Assembly (NCBI RefSeq): GCF_036634175.1
Contig: NZ_JAZIFX010000001.1
Location: 6,882,001 to 6,946,000, forward strand
From: Streptomyces sp. P9-A2
GTDB lineage: Bacteria; Actinomycetota; Actinomycetes; Streptomycetales; Streptomycetaceae
Reading direction: 5' to 3'
DNA length: 64,000 nt
A program made the translations under genes and the position numbers. This document shows positions 16,123-24,837 of the stretch, piece by piece (within the stretch, counting starts at the first letter, position 1; each line of letters begins with the position of its first letter). The notes below the pieces were generated by a model. That model worked only from the letters and a program-made list of their open reading frames with translations. It was not told the origin of the DNA and searched no databases.

Positions 16123-16803
16123 TTACCCGAGGCGGCTCAGGTCCTCCTCCGTGTCGATGTCGTAGGCCTCGGCCACGTCCCCGCACTCGACGAGGACTAC
16201 GTCGTCCGCGTGTTCCTTCAGGTAGGCGCGCGCTCCCTGGTCGCCGGTCGCGGCCGCGGCGACACCGGCCCAGTGCGCGGACCCGAACAGGACGGGGTGA
16301 CCGCGTACGCCGGCGTAGGTGGCCGAGACGAGGGGGGCCCGCACCTCCTTCCGCTCTCGCGCGTTCCGCGCCCCCTGCGGGTACCCCGTCTCCCGCTCCG
16401 CGTACGCGGCGCGTACCCGCGCGACCGCCTGCGGGCCGATTCCGGGCTGATCGACCAGCAGGACCAGGGCGGCCCGCGCTTTTGTGCCGGTCAGCGAGGC
16501 GAGCCCGGCCCGCAGGGACGAGCCCATGCCCTGCTCCCAGTCCGGGTTGTCGACGAGCACGCAGTCCGGCAGAGAGGCTCGCGAGCGGACGTCGTCCGCC
16601 CGCGCACCGAGCACCACGTGCACGCGCTCGCAGCCGCCCGCGCGCAACGCTTGCGCCGCGTGCTCCACCAGTGGCCGCCCCCGGTGGGTCAGCAGCGCCT
16701 TGGGCCGGCCGCCCAGCCGCCGTCCACCGCCCGCCGCGAGCAGCAGTCCCGCCACCTGTGTGGTGGTCCGTCCCGAGTCCGGGTTCGTCCGAGGTGTCGT
16801 CAT
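16123..16803 (-). CDS. MobA/MocA-like nucleotidyltransferase
   Basis: About 226 residues of the NTP-transferase fold: VAGLLLAAGGGRRLGGRPKALLTHRGRPLVEHAAQAL (LAAGxGxRxGxxK signature), VHVVLGARADDV, NPDWEQGMGSSLRAGLASL, ALVLLVDQPGIG, GHPVLFGSAHWAGV. These resemble molybdenum-cofactor cytidylyl/guanylyltransferases that mature xanthine dehydrogenase-type enzymes. That would suit purine breakdown upstream of allantoin, but no dehydrogenase genes are in view. The start at 16803 is the first ATG before the conserved core; a 55-residue upstream extension is Pro/Arg-rich and unlikely. Confidence 0.8.
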   Translation of the reverse strand: MTTPRTNPDSGRTTTQVAGLLLAAGGGRRLGGRPKALLTHRGRPLVEHAAQALRAGGCERVHVVLGARADDVRSRASLPDCVLVDNPDWEQGMGSSLRAGLASLTGTKARAALVLLVDQPGIGPQAVARVRAAYAERETGYPQGARNARERKEVRAPLVSATYAGVRGHPVLFGSAHWAGVAAAATGDQGARAYLKEHADDVVLVECGDVAEAYDIDTEEDLSRLG

Positions 16804-17114
16804 ACGTTCTGCATACCTCAATGCCTCGGGGGCCGCCGGGTGCCGGAGGAACCCGGCGGGTGGCGCGGGGTGGCGCGACGGGTGACCCGGCGAGTGACGT
16901 GGCGGACGGCGTGGGAGGGGCGGGCGGGGCGGAAACGGGGCGGAGGCGGGGAGCGTTAAGGGGCGCATCCGGCCTGCGATGTCACGCTGTGGAGCAAGAC
17001 GATGACGCAGCGGACTGGCGCGGAGGGGGTGGGGTGGCGTTTACTGGCGCGCACCGGCCGACGGGGCGGCGGGGCCGGTGGGGAGGCGCACCACCGCGTG
17101 CGAGGGGGAGGACT

Positions 17115-17432
17115 GTGTTGCGGAGCGTAGAGCAGCGACAGGCGACCGGCAGTCGAGAGGACGATCCGCGGGTGGCGGAGCTGCGCTCCGCCGTGGCCCG
17201 GCTGCGTCGCCAACTGGCAGCCCATCCGGCGGAGTTCCCCGACCGGATCATCGCGGAGGACGAACTCGCCGCACTGGACGCCCACGCGGCAGGCGGCAAT
17301 CCCGAGATTCCCCGGTTACGCCGTTCCCTGCTGCTGATCGCCGGCGCGATCGGCTCGGTGAGTGCGCTGGGCCGAGGGCTGGGCGAAGTGCGGGACGCGG
17401 TGGATCTGTTCGGATCGTCACCGAGGGTTTGA
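17115..17432 (+). CDS. DUF5955-type small protein
   Basis: 105 residues: RSVEQRQATGSREDDPRVAELRSAVARLRRQLAAHPAEFPDRIIAEDELAALDAHA...RLRRSLLLIAGAIGSVSALGRGLGEVRDAVDLFG. Helical, with a charged N-terminal half and a C-terminal hydrophobic, Gly-rich helix that may pack on itself or at a membrane. It resembles DUF5955 proteins found across Streptomyces, function unknown. GTG with GGGGGAGGA upstream; the next codon, TTG at 17118, is an alternative start. It lies between the nucleotidyltransferase and the divergent regulator gene, with no obvious operon partner. Confidence 0.7.
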   Translation: MLRSVEQRQATGSREDDPRVAELRSAVARLRRQLAAHPAEFPDRIIAEDELAALDAHAAGGNPEIPRLRRSLLLIAGAIGSVSALGRGLGEVRDAVDLFGSSPRV

Positions 17433-17615
17433 CGCACGCCCGTTCGCATGCCTCTCGAAAGGGGGGCGTGCGCGGGCGCTGTGGTCGCGGTGGGCAAGCG
17501 GAGCCGGGCCGGGTCGTCGGGACGGGCCGGTCACCGGGTGCGGTCGTACCGTCGGTCCGGGGCGGGGCGTCGGTCTTGGGTGGTTTGCCGGTCCGAGGCG
17601 GTTCGTCGGTCCAGG

Positions 17616-18419
17616 TCAGGCCGTCGGGCCGCCGGGGGTGGTGAGCACCTCGGAGAGTTCCGTCGCCACCTGCTGGAGCACCGGCACGATCCGCTCCGTC
17701 GCCGCCTCCGTGACTCGCCCCGCGGGACCGGAGATCGAGAGGGCGGCCGGGGTGGGGGCGTCGGGCACGGGGACGGCGAGGCACCGTACGCCGATCTCCT
17801 GCTCGTTGTCGTCGATGGCGTAGCCCTGGCGGCGCACTTCGTCGAGCGCGGCCAGGAAACCCTCCGGCGTGGTGATGGTCCTGTCCGTCGCCGCGGGCAT
17901 TCCGGTGCGGGCGAGCAGGGCCCGTACGTCCCGGGGCGGGAAGCCGGCCAGCAGGGCCTTGCCCACGCCGGTGGAGTGCGGCAGGACGCGGCGGCCGACC
18001 TCGGTGAACATCCGCATGGAGTGCTTGGACGGCACCTGTGCGACGTAGACGACCTCGTCCCCGTCGAGCAGCGCCATGTTGGCCGTCTCGCCGGTCTCCT
18101 CCACCAGGCGGGCCAGATACGGACGCGCCCAGGTGCCCAGCAGCCGGGAGGAGGACTCGCCGAGCCGGATCAGGCGCGGGCCGAGCGCGTACCGGCGGTT
18201 GGGCTGCTGGCGTACGTAACCGCACGCGACCAGGGTGCGCATCAGGCGGTGGATCGTCGGCAGGGGCAGCCCGCTGCTCGCCGCCAGTTCGCTGAGGCCG
18301 ACCTCGCCGCCCGCGTCCGCCATCCGCTCGAGCAGGTCGAAGGCGCGCTCGAGGGACTGCACTCCGCCGCCCGGGGCGGACCGGACGGAGTCGTTGGTGC
18401 TGGCGCTGGACGTCGGCAC
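17616..18419 (-). CDS. allR: IclR-family repressor of allantoin genes
   Basis: 267 residues. Winged helix (about 20-80): VQSLERAFDLLERMADAGGEVGLSELAASSGLPLPTIHRLMRTLVACGYVRQQPNRRYALGPRLIRLG, then the IclR effector domain with HSTGVGKALLAGFPPRDVRALL and GYAIDDNEQEIGVRCLAVPVPDAPTPAALSISGPAGRV. The position between aceB and divergent allB-alc matches Streptomyces AllR, known from S. coelicolor to repress allantoin genes with an allantoin-pathway metabolite as inducer. Candidate operators at 16068-16084, 18509-18524 and 18611-18627. Symbol given by context and homology. Confidence 0.85.
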   Translation of the reverse strand: MPTSSASTNDSVRSAPGGGVQSLERAFDLLERMADAGGEVGLSELAASSGLPLPTIHRLMRTLVACGYVRQQPNRRYALGPRLIRLGESSSRLLGTWARPYLARLVEETGETANMALLDGDEVVYVAQVPSKHSMRMFTEVGRRVLPHSTGVGKALLAGFPPRDVRALLARTGMPAATDRTITTPEGFLAALDEVRRQGYAIDDNEQEIGVRCLAVPVPDAPTPAALSISGPAGRVTEAATERIVPVLQQVATELSEVLTTPGGPTA

Positions 18420-18508
18420 GGCGCATTCCTTTCGGACCGGCGGGAAGGGGGAAGCCTACCCGGCGGTCGGGTCGACCGGCTGTCTGTGCATTCATACATT
18501 CTGCTCAT

Positions 18509-18524
18509 CGGAATCTTAATTCCG
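18509..18524. promoter_or_regulatory. perfect palindrome in the allR-allB intergenic region
   Basis: CGGAATCTTAATTCCG has 6-bp perfect arms around CTTA, 85-100 bp upstream of allR's start and about 130 bp before allB. Its GGAAT...ATTCC core is of the type bound by IclR repressors. It may serve allR autoregulation. Inferred. Confidence 0.5.
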
Positions 18525-18610
18525 CCCTGTGGAAAAGTCCAAGGAGTGACCGTCGGTGCCCGTGCGGGCGGAGCACCCCTTGACGGCATCGGAGCGGGAG
18601 TGAAGACTCC

Positions 18611-18627
18611 TTCAACAGAACGTTGAA
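18611..18627. promoter_or_regulatory. candidate AllR operator upstream of allB
   Basis: TTCAACAGAACGTTGAA is a perfect 6-bp inverted repeat with 5-bp spacing, ending 19 bp before the allB start codon, so a bound repressor would block transcription start or initiation. Same architecture as the aceB site. Confidence 0.6.
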
Positions 18628-18646
18628 AACGGGCGGGAGGGCGCGA

Positions 18647-19987
18647 GTGTCCGACGTCGAACTGGTGCTGCGCTCGACGCGCGTCATCACTCCCGAGGGC
18701 GCGCGCGCCGCGGCCGTCGCCGTCGCCGACGGCACGATCACGGCCGTCCTGCCGTACGAGGCACCGGTCCCCGGGACGGCGCGCCTGACGGACCTCGGCG
18801 ACGACGTCCTGCTGCCCGGCCTGGTCGACACCCACGTGCACGTCAACGACCCGGGCCGCAGCGAGTGGGAGGGCTTCTGGACCGCCACCCGCGCGGCGGC
18901 GGCCGGCGGCATCACCACGCTCGTCGACATGCCGCTCAACTCCCTCCCGCCGACCACGACAACCGCTCATCTGCGCACCAAGCAGCGAACCGCCGCCGGC
19001 CGGACCCATGTCGACGTCGGCTTCTGGGGCGGCGCCCTGCCCGGCAACGTCGGGGACCTGCGACCGCTGCACGAGGCCGGCGTCTTCGGCTTCAAGGCCT
19101 TCCTGTCACCGTCCGGCGTCGACGAGTTCCCGCACCTCGGACAGGACCGACTCGCCCGGACCCTGGAAGAGATCGCCGGCTTCGACGGGCTGCTGATCGT
19201 GCACGCCGAGGACCCGGAGCACCTCGACGCCGCCCCGCAGCACGGCGGCCCCAAGTACGCCGACTTCCTCGCCTCCCGCCCGCCCGCCGCCGAGGACACC
19301 GCCATCGCCCGGCTCCTCGCGCAGGCGAAACGCCTCGACGCCCGCGTGCACATCCTGCACCTGTCCTCCGGCGACGCGCTGCCGCTGATCGCCGGGGCCA
19401 GATCCGAAGGGGTACGCGTCACCGTCGAGACCTGCCCCCATTACCTGACCCTCACCGCCGAGGAAGTCCCGGACGGCGCCAGCGAGTTCAAGTGCTGCCC
19501 GCCCATCCGCGAAGCCGCCAACCAGGGACCGCTCTGGCAGGCGCTCGCGGACGGCGTCATCGACTGCGTGGTCACCGACCACTCCCCGTCCACCGCCGAC
19601 CTCAAGACGGCCGACTTCGCCACCGCCTGGGGCGGCGTCTCCGGCCTCCAGCTCAGCCTGCCCGCCGTCTGGACCGGGGCCCGCGAACGCGGACACGGCC
19701 TGGAGGACGTCGTGCGCTGGATGTCGGCGCGGACGGCGGAACTCGTCGGCCTCGACGACCGCAAGGGCGCCATCGCCCCCGGCCGGGACGCCGACTTCGC
19801 CGTCCTGGCCCCCGACGACACCTTCACCGTCGATCCGGAGACCCTCCAGCACCGCAACCGCGTGACGGCGTACGCGGGCAGGACCCTGTACGGCGTCGTG
19901 AAGTCCACCTGGCTGCGCGGCCGGCGCATCATGGCCGACGGCGAGTTCACCGCACCACAGGGCCGGTTGCTGACCCGCGTCCCCTGA
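18647..19987 (+). CDS. allB: allantoinase
   Basis: 446-residue cyclic amidohydrolase: [43 protein letters not shown] gives the HxH pair, [10 protein letters not shown] the carboxylated Lys, then [46 protein letters not shown] and the catalytic Asp in [10 protein letters not shown]. It opens allantoin to allantoate, passed to the allantoicase next door. GTG at 18647 has GGGAGG six bases upstream; an ATG 24 bp earlier lacks a site. Probably repressed by AllR through the palindrome ending 19 bp upstream. Confidence 0.95.
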   Translation: MSDVELVLRSTRVITPEGARAAAVAVADGTITAVLPYEAPVPGTARLTDLGDDVLLPGLVDTHVHVNDPGRSEWEGFWTATRAAAAGGITTLVDMPLNSLPPTTTTAHLRTKQRTAAGRTHVDVGFWGGALPGNVGDLRPLHEAGVFGFKAFLSPSGVDEFPHLGQDRLARTLEEIAGFDGLLIVHAEDPEHLDAAPQHGGPKYADFLASRPPAAEDTAIARLLAQAKRLDARVHILHLSSGDALPLIAGARSEGVRVTVETCPHYLTLTAEEVPDGASEFKCCPPIREAANQGPLWQALADGVIDCVVTDHSPSTADLKTADFATAWGGVSGLQLSLPAVWTGARERGHGLEDVVRWMSARTAELVGLDDRKGAIAPGRDADFAVLAPDDTFTVDPETLQHRNRVTAYAGRTLYGVVKSTWLRGRRIMADGEFTAPQGRLLTRVP

Positions 19988-20145
19988 CGGGGCGGGGGAG
20001 GAGGGGCAGCAGGCGCCCGACGCCCGACGCCCGCCGACCGTCGGCAGGAACGCGCCCACCGTCCACAGCTCAGCCCAGCCCAGCCCCCAGCCCACCGCCC
20101 CTCCCACCGCTTCCACCGCCCAGCGAAAGGCAGGACCGGACCACC

Positions 20146-21339
20146 GTGACCGCGCAGCACGCACACCCGGCGTCCCGCTTCACCGGCGCCGCACGTCCCT
20201 ACGGCGGCGGTGACCCGTACGCGGACTACCGCACCGCCGACTTCCCCTTCGCCCGTCACACCGACCTCGCCGACCGCCGGCTCGGCGCCGGTGTCGTCGC
20301 CGCCGACGACGAGTTCTTCGCCGAGCGCGAGAACCTGCTGCTGCCCGGTCGTGCCGTGTTCGACCCCGAGCACTTCGGCCACAAGGGCAAGGTCATGGAC
20401 GGCTGGGAGACCCGGCGCCGCCGCGGCCCCTCCGCCGGGCACCCCTGGCCGGCGGCGGAGGACCACGACTGGGCACTGATCCGCCTCGGCGCGCCCGGAG
20501 TCGTCCACGGCATCGTCGTCGACACCGCCCACTTCCGCGGCAACCACCCCCGGGCCGTGTCGGTCGAGGGTGCCTCGGTGCCCGGCTCCCCGGGACCGGA
20601 GCGACTGCTGTCGGGCGAGGTGGCGTGGACGACGTTGCTCCCGCGCACCCCGGTGGGCGGCCACGCGGCCAACGGCTTCGCCGTACCGGCCGGCCGGCGC
20701 TTCACCCACCTGCGCCTGTCCCAGTACCCCGACGGAGGCATCGCGCGCCTGCGCGTGTACGGCGAAGCCGTCCCGGACCCGGTATGGCTGGAGGCCCTGG
20801 GCACCTTCGACGTCGTCGCCCTGGAGAACGGCGGCCGGGTCGAGGACGCGTCCGACCGCTTCTACTCACCGCCCGCGAACACCATCCGGCCCGGCCGCTC
20901 CCACCGGATGGACGACGGCTGGGAGACCCGACGACGCCGTGACCAGGGGCACGACTGGATCCGCTACCGGCTCGCGGGCCAGGCGGAGATCCGCGCCCTC
21001 GAGATCGACACGGCCTGCCTGAAGGGCAACAGCGCCGGCTGGGCCTCGGTGTCGGTGCGCGACGGCGAGGACGCCGTGGCCGACGTGCAAGGCGGGGACG
21101 GCGGAGAAGTCGGGGACGATGAGGACGGTGGGGGAGGCGGCTGGCGGGAGGTCCTGCCCCGGACCCGTCTCCAGCCCGACACCAACCACCGTTTCGTCCT
21201 CCCCGTCCCGACGACCGGCACACACGCGCGCGTGGACATCTTCCCGGACGGCGGCATCTCCCGGCTGCGCTTGTTCGGTTCACTGACCGACCAGGGGTCG
21301 GCCACCCTGACCGCACGCCACCGTGAACTGGGCGGCTGA
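20146..21339 (+). CDS. alc: allantoicase
   Basis: 397 residues with the duplicated allantoicase jelly-roll. Repeat 1: FFAERENLLLPG...KGKVMDGWETRRRR...HDWALIRLGAPGVVHGIVVDTAHFRGNHPRAVSVEG. Repeat 2: FYSPPANTIRPGRSHRMDDGWETRRRRDQGHDWIRYRLAGQAEIRALEIDTACLKGNSAGWASV. It hydrolyses allantoate to ureidoglycolate and urea. Between GNSAGWASVSVRDGEDA and WREVLPRTRLQP there is an acidic/Gly-rich insert (residues about 315-330) likely to be a surface loop. GTG start; 158 bp after allB, same strand, probably one operon. Confidence 0.93.
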   Translation: MTAQHAHPASRFTGAARPYGGGDPYADYRTADFPFARHTDLADRRLGAGVVAADDEFFAERENLLLPGRAVFDPEHFGHKGKVMDGWETRRRRGPSAGHPWPAAEDHDWALIRLGAPGVVHGIVVDTAHFRGNHPRAVSVEGASVPGSPGPERLLSGEVAWTTLLPRTPVGGHAANGFAVPAGRRFTHLRLSQYPDGGIARLRVYGEAVPDPVWLEALGTFDVVALENGGRVEDASDRFYSPPANTIRPGRSHRMDDGWETRRRRDQGHDWIRYRLAGQAEIRALEIDTACLKGNSAGWASVSVRDGEDAVADVQGGDGGEVGDDEDGGGGGWREVLPRTRLQPDTNHRFVLPVPTTGTHARVDIFPDGGISRLRLFGSLTDQGSATLTARHRELGG

Positions 21340-21414
21340 CCCACCGGACCGCCCGGCCGCGGCAGCGGCAACGGGGCAGGCGGTGGGTCACATCGATCGG
21401 GCCGCCTGCGCCGG

Positions 21415-22209
21415 TCAGGCCGCGTGGCCACCGTCCACCGCGAACTCCGCGCCGGTGACGTACGCGGCGCCGGCCAGATGGGCGATCGTGGCGGCCACCT
21501 CGTCGGCCGTGCCGAAGCGGCCGACGGCGGTCACCGCCGCCTGGGCCGGGGCGTGGGGGCCGTCCGCCGGGTTCATACCGGTGTCGATCGGCCCCGGATG
21601 GACGATGTTCGCCGTGATGCCGCGCCCGCCCAACTCCCGCGCGAGCGCCTTCGTCAGCCCGACCAGGGCCGCCTTGCTCATCGCGTAGAGCGTGCCGCCG
21701 GGGCCCGGGACACGCTGGGTCATGCAGGTGCCGAGCGTGATGATCCGCCCTCCCGCCGTCATGTGCGCGGCGGCCGCGCGGGAGGCCAGGAAGACGCCGC
21801 GTACGTTCACGGCGAGGACCCGGTCGACATCGGAGGCGGTCAGGGTGTCCAGCGGGCCGAGTACGCCGATGCCCGCGTTGTTCACCAGTACGTCGAGGCG
21901 GCCCAGCGACCGCACCGTGGCGGTCACGGCCCCGGCGGCCTCGTCCGCGTCGGCGGCGTCCGCGCGCAATGCCACCGCTCGGCGCCCCAGCGCTTCGACG
22001 GCCCGTACGACGTCCTCGGCAGCCTCCTCGCCGTTGACGTAGGTGACGGCCACGTCCGCGCCCTCGCGGGCCAGGCGCAGGGCCGTCGCGGCACCGATGC
22101 CCCGGCTGCCGCCGGTGACCAGAGCCACCTTGCCGAGGAGAGCGCCTTCGGGGTGGGCAAGCGTGCTGTCGGAGGGGTGAGCCGTGCTGTCTGCGGGATG
22201 AGAAGTCAT
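21415..22209 (-). CDS. short-chain dehydrogenase/reductase
   Basis: 264 residues, classical SDR: KVALVTGGSRGIGAATALRLA (TGxxxGIG), LVNNAGIG, catalytic YAMSK (Tyr-x-x-x-Lys) and GGRIITLGT where the catalytic Ser region reads LGT instead of the usual SS. So the canonical Ser appears to be replaced by Thr. The C-terminal IAHLAGAAYVTGAEFAVDGG is typical of 3-ketoacyl reductase-like members. The first ~20 residues contain a repeated HPADST/HPSDST element. Substrate unknown; convergent with alc. Confidence 0.85.
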   Translation of the reverse strand: MTSHPADSTAHPSDSTLAHPEGALLGKVALVTGGSRGIGAATALRLAREGADVAVTYVNGEEAAEDVVRAVEALGRRAVALRADAADADEAAGAVTATVRSLGRLDVLVNNAGIGVLGPLDTLTASDVDRVLAVNVRGVFLASRAAAAHMTAGGRIITLGTCMTQRVPGPGGTLYAMSKAALVGLTKALARELGGRGITANIVHPGPIDTGMNPADGPHAPAQAAVTAVGRFGTADEVAATIAHLAGAAYVTGAEFAVDGGHAA

Positions 22210-22424
22210 GCGTCCATCCCAGCGGCCGGCGCGGGGAGGCGCTGGCGGCGAACGGACGTCGAGGCCGCCGGCTTCATGCCGTTCGGCAGGCCTCGCCCCG
22301 CGGTGGAGTGGGGGTTCCGCGGGGCGAGGACCGGACGTGCGTCAACAGTCGTGATCGACGAGGTCGGACGACGCGTGGTGGTCGGCCGTGCAGGAGTCCT
22401 CCTCGTACTCCTCACCGGTCACGA

Positions 22425-22706
22425 CGCGGCGGGCACCGCCACGGCGGCGTCCTCTCCTGCGCCGCCGACAACGCCCTCACCTTCGCGGGCGGCACGGTGC
22501 TCGGCCCGTACGTCCTCACCGGGGGCTTCTCCATCCAGTACCTCCGGCCGGCCACCGGGCGCACCCTGCGCGCCCGCGCCGAGGTCGTGCACGCCGGCCG
22601 CCGCCAAGCCGTCGTCCGCTGCGACCTGCACATCATCGACGGCGACGGCGCCGCGACCCTGTGCGCGGTGACCCAGGGCACGGTCCTGCCGGTCTCCGTG
22701 CCCTGA
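22425..22706 (+). pseudogene. PaaI-type hotdog thioesterase, 3' remnant
   Basis: The frame ending at 22706 reads HGGVLSCAADNALTFAGGTVLG, then YLRPATGRTLRARAEVVHAGRRQAVVRCDLHIIDGDGAATLCAVTQGTVLPV. This is the core and C-terminus of a PaaI-like acyl-CoA thioesterase, including the active-site HGG segment. Upstream, all frames lose similarity: the usual N-terminal ~45 residues are absent and the preceding codons look non-coding. No start with a ribosome-binding site fits. Probably a decayed gene, though a divergent short N-terminus cannot be excluded. Confidence 0.6.
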
Positions 22707-22769
22707 GCACCTGATGCCCGAGCGCCCCCGAGTCCGAGCATCCGAGCGCCCCCACGCCCGGGGCGGCGT

Positions 22770-23792
22770 TCACCCGTAGGCCGCCACCGCCCCGCCCGCG
22801 ATCTCCATCAGCCGTACCGGTCTGCGCTCCCGCCGGGACAGCTCGCACGCCTCCGCGACGCGCAGCGCCTGGAGGGCCTCGCGCCCGTCGCAGGGATTGG
22901 CCCGCCCGCCCTGCACCACCTCGACGAAGCCGTTCAGTTCCGCCTCGTACGCGGGCCCGAAGCGCTCCAGGAAGCTCGTCCACGGCTTGTCCGCGGCCGG
23001 GGGCCCGGTCGGCTCGGTGGACGCGATCGGCGTACGGTCGTCCAGGCCGACCACGATCTGGTCCCGCTCCCCGGCGAGCTCCATCCGCACGTCGTAGCCC
23101 GCGCCGTTCATCCGGGTCGCGGTGAGGACGGCGAGTGTGCCGCCCTCGAGGGTGAGGAGCGCCGCGCCGGTGTCCACGTCGTCCGCCTCGCGGAACATCG
23201 CCGGCCCCGCGTCGGACCCGGCGGCATAGACGTCCACGATCTCCCGGCCGGTCACCCAGCGCACGATGTCGAAATCATGGATCAGCGTGTCCCGGTACAG
23301 CCCGCCGGACTGCGGCAGATACCCGGCCGGCGGCGGCTCCGGGTCGCTGCTCATGGCCCGGACGGTGTGCAGCCGGCCGAGCCGGCCCGAACGCACAGCC
23401 TCCCGCGCGCCGGTGTAGCCGGGGTCGAACCGGCGCTGGAAGCCCATCTGCAGGACCGTCCCGGCCGCCTCGACCTCCGAGACCGCCTGTAACGTGCCCG
23501 CGAGGTCGAGGGCGATGGGCTTCTCGCAGAACACCGGCAGCCCCGAACGGGCCGCCCGGCCGATGAGTTCGGCGTGGGCGGACGTGGCCGTGGTGATCAC
23601 CAGGGCGTCCACCCCCCAGGTGTAGATCTCGTCCACCCCGGGCGCCGCCGTCTCGCCGAGCCGGTGTGCGAGGGCCTGTGCCCTGGCAGGGTCGGCATCG
23701 GTGAGGATCAAGGATCCGACGTCGCGATGCCTGCTGAGTGTGTGGGCGTGAATGGTGCCGATACGGCCCGTACCGATGACCCCGATGCGCAT
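22770..23792 (-). CDS. Gfo/Idh/MocA oxidoreductase, inositol 2-dehydrogenase-like
   Basis: 340 residues. N-terminal Rossmann (MRIGVIGTGRIGTIHAHTLSRH), EKPIALDL with the conserved Lys, then QMGFQRRFDPGYTGAREAVRSGRLGRLHTVRAMSSDPEPPPAGYLPQSGGLYRDTLIHDFDIVRWVTG, containing the D-x-x-x-H catalytic pair typical of IolG. It oxidises myo-inositol or a similar cyclitol or sugar with NAD. It is divergent from a GntR regulator gene, with a palindrome (23833-23844) between them. No other inositol genes are in view, so it may act alone or with a distant operon. Confidence 0.85.
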   Translation of the reverse strand: MRIGVIGTGRIGTIHAHTLSRHRDVGSLILTDADPARAQALAHRLGETAAPGVDEIYTWGVDALVITTATSAHAELIGRAARSGLPVFCEKPIALDLAGTLQAVSEVEAAGTVLQMGFQRRFDPGYTGAREAVRSGRLGRLHTVRAMSSDPEPPPAGYLPQSGGLYRDTLIHDFDIVRWVTGREIVDVYAAGSDAGPAMFREADDVDTGAALLTLEGGTLAVLTATRMNGAGYDVRMELAGERDQIVVGLDDRTPIASTEPTGPPAADKPWTSFLERFGPAYEAELNGFVEVVQGGRANPCDGREALQALRVAEACELSRRERRPVRLMEIAGGAVAAYG

Positions 23793-23832
23793 GGGAACAA
23801 ACTGCGGCCCGCGCCCCTCCCTGTCAATCCGT

Positions 23833-23844
23833 ATGTCCGGACAA
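23833..23844. promoter_or_regulatory. candidate GntR operator (ATGTCCGGACAA)
   Basis: The 10-bp core TGTCCGGACA is a perfect palindrome, located between the divergent dehydrogenase and GntR genes. The same core occurs 1 kb away before the ROK kinase gene. Good candidate for the GntR binding site. Confidence 0.55.
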
Positions 23845-23893
23845 CCGAACTACGCCACTTCCCGTCCACCCCGCACGGGGCTACGCTCGGGCC

Positions 23894-24658
23894 GTGCCCA
23901 AACCAGGAGTGGACCCGACCGTGCAGCTGGAGCTGAGCGTGGACCGCGGCTCCCCCGTACCGCTGTACTTCCAGCTGTCCCAGCAGTTGGAAGCCGCCAT
24001 CGAGCACGGCAGGCTGACCCCCGGAAGTCTGCTGGGCAACGAGATCGAGCTGGCCGGGCGCCTCGGCCTGTCCCGGCCGACCGTCCGTCAGGCCATCCAG
24101 TCCCTCGTCGACAAGGGCCTGCTCGTGCGGCGGCGCGGAGTCGGCACCCAGGTGGTGCACAGTCAGGTCAAGCGGCCCCTGGAGCTCAGCAGCCTCTACG
24201 ACGATCTGGAGTCCGCCGGGCATCGCCCCGCCACGAAAGTCCTGGTCAACACGGTCGTCCCCGCCTCTCCCGAAATTGCCGCCGCCCTCGGGGTGGCCGA
24301 GGCGGGCGAGGTGCACCGCATCGAGCGGCTGCGGTTCGCGCACGGGGAGCCGATGGCGTACATGACCAACTACCTGCCGCTCGGGCTGCTCGACCTGGAC
24401 ACCCGCCAGCTGGAGGCCACCGGTCTGTACCGGCTGATGCGGGCGGCCGGGATCACCCTGCACAGCGCCCGCCAGACCATCGGCGCCCGCGCCGCCGGGG
24501 CCGCCGAGGCCGAGCGGCTCGGTGAGCAGCGGGGCGCCCCGTTGCTCACCATGCAGCGCGTGACCTTCGACGACACCGGTCGTACCGTGGAGTTCGGCAC
24601 CCACACCTACCGGCCCGACCGCTACTCGTTCGAGTTCCAGCTGCTCGTACGGTCGTGA
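23894..24658 (+). CDS. GntR-family (HutC/UTRA) transcriptional regulator
   Basis: 254 residues. Winged helix about 20-90: PVPLYFQLSQQLEAAIEHGRLTPGSLLGNEIELAGRLGLSRPTVRQAIQSLVDKGLLVRRRGVGTQVV. UTRA effector domain from about residue 110: FAHGEPMAYMTNYLPLGLLDL...RAAGITLHSARQTIGARAAGAAEAERLGEQRGAPLLTMQRVTFDDTGRTVEFGTHTYRPDRYSFEFQLL. Probably controls the divergent dehydrogenase and, by shared palindrome, the ROK kinase gene. The GTG lies six bases after a TACGCT box (23882-23887) with no Shine-Dalgarno sequence, so the mRNA is probably leaderless. Confidence 0.88.
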   Translation: MPKPGVDPTVQLELSVDRGSPVPLYFQLSQQLEAAIEHGRLTPGSLLGNEIELAGRLGLSRPTVRQAIQSLVDKGLLVRRRGVGTQVVHSQVKRPLELSSLYDDLESAGHRPATKVLVNTVVPASPEIAAALGVAEAGEVHRIERLRFAHGEPMAYMTNYLPLGLLDLDTRQLEATGLYRLMRAAGITLHSARQTIGARAAGAAEAERLGEQRGAPLLTMQRVTFDDTGRTVEFGTHTYRPDRYSFEFQLLVRS

Positions 24659-24705
24659 CGCCCCGGGTCACGGAGGTCCTGGGTTATCGGAGTTCCTGAG
24701 TTCCG

Positions 24706-24750
24706 GGAGTCCGTGGTCCGGAAGTCCGTGGTCCGGAAGTCCGAGGCCCA
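24706..24750. repeat. 15-bp tandem repeat x3
   Basis: Unit GAAGTCCGTGGTCCG, with the outer copies slightly degenerate (24706-24720, 24721-24735, 24736-24750). It lies in the gap between the GntR and ROK genes. No coding potential that I trust. Confidence 0.7.
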
Positions 24751-24825
24751 CGGCCTTCCTTTCCCGGTTCCGAAGTCCCGGTGAACCTCAGGTGACTTGA
24801 GGGACTTGAGGTGATCTTCGTCGTG

Positions 24826-24837
24826 TTGTCCGGACAA
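24826..24837. promoter_or_regulatory. perfect palindrome TTGTCCGGACAA upstream of the ROK kinase
   Basis: 12-bp perfect palindrome about 215 bp upstream of the ROK kinase start, sharing its 10-bp core with the site next to the GntR gene. The remaining 24659-25052 gap holds the 15-bp repeat and no gene. Confidence 0.55.

Noticed and set aside
22770..24658. a complete inositol-catabolic operon
   Set aside because: Only an IolG-like dehydrogenase and a GntR regulator are present; iolB, C, D and E homologues are absent.
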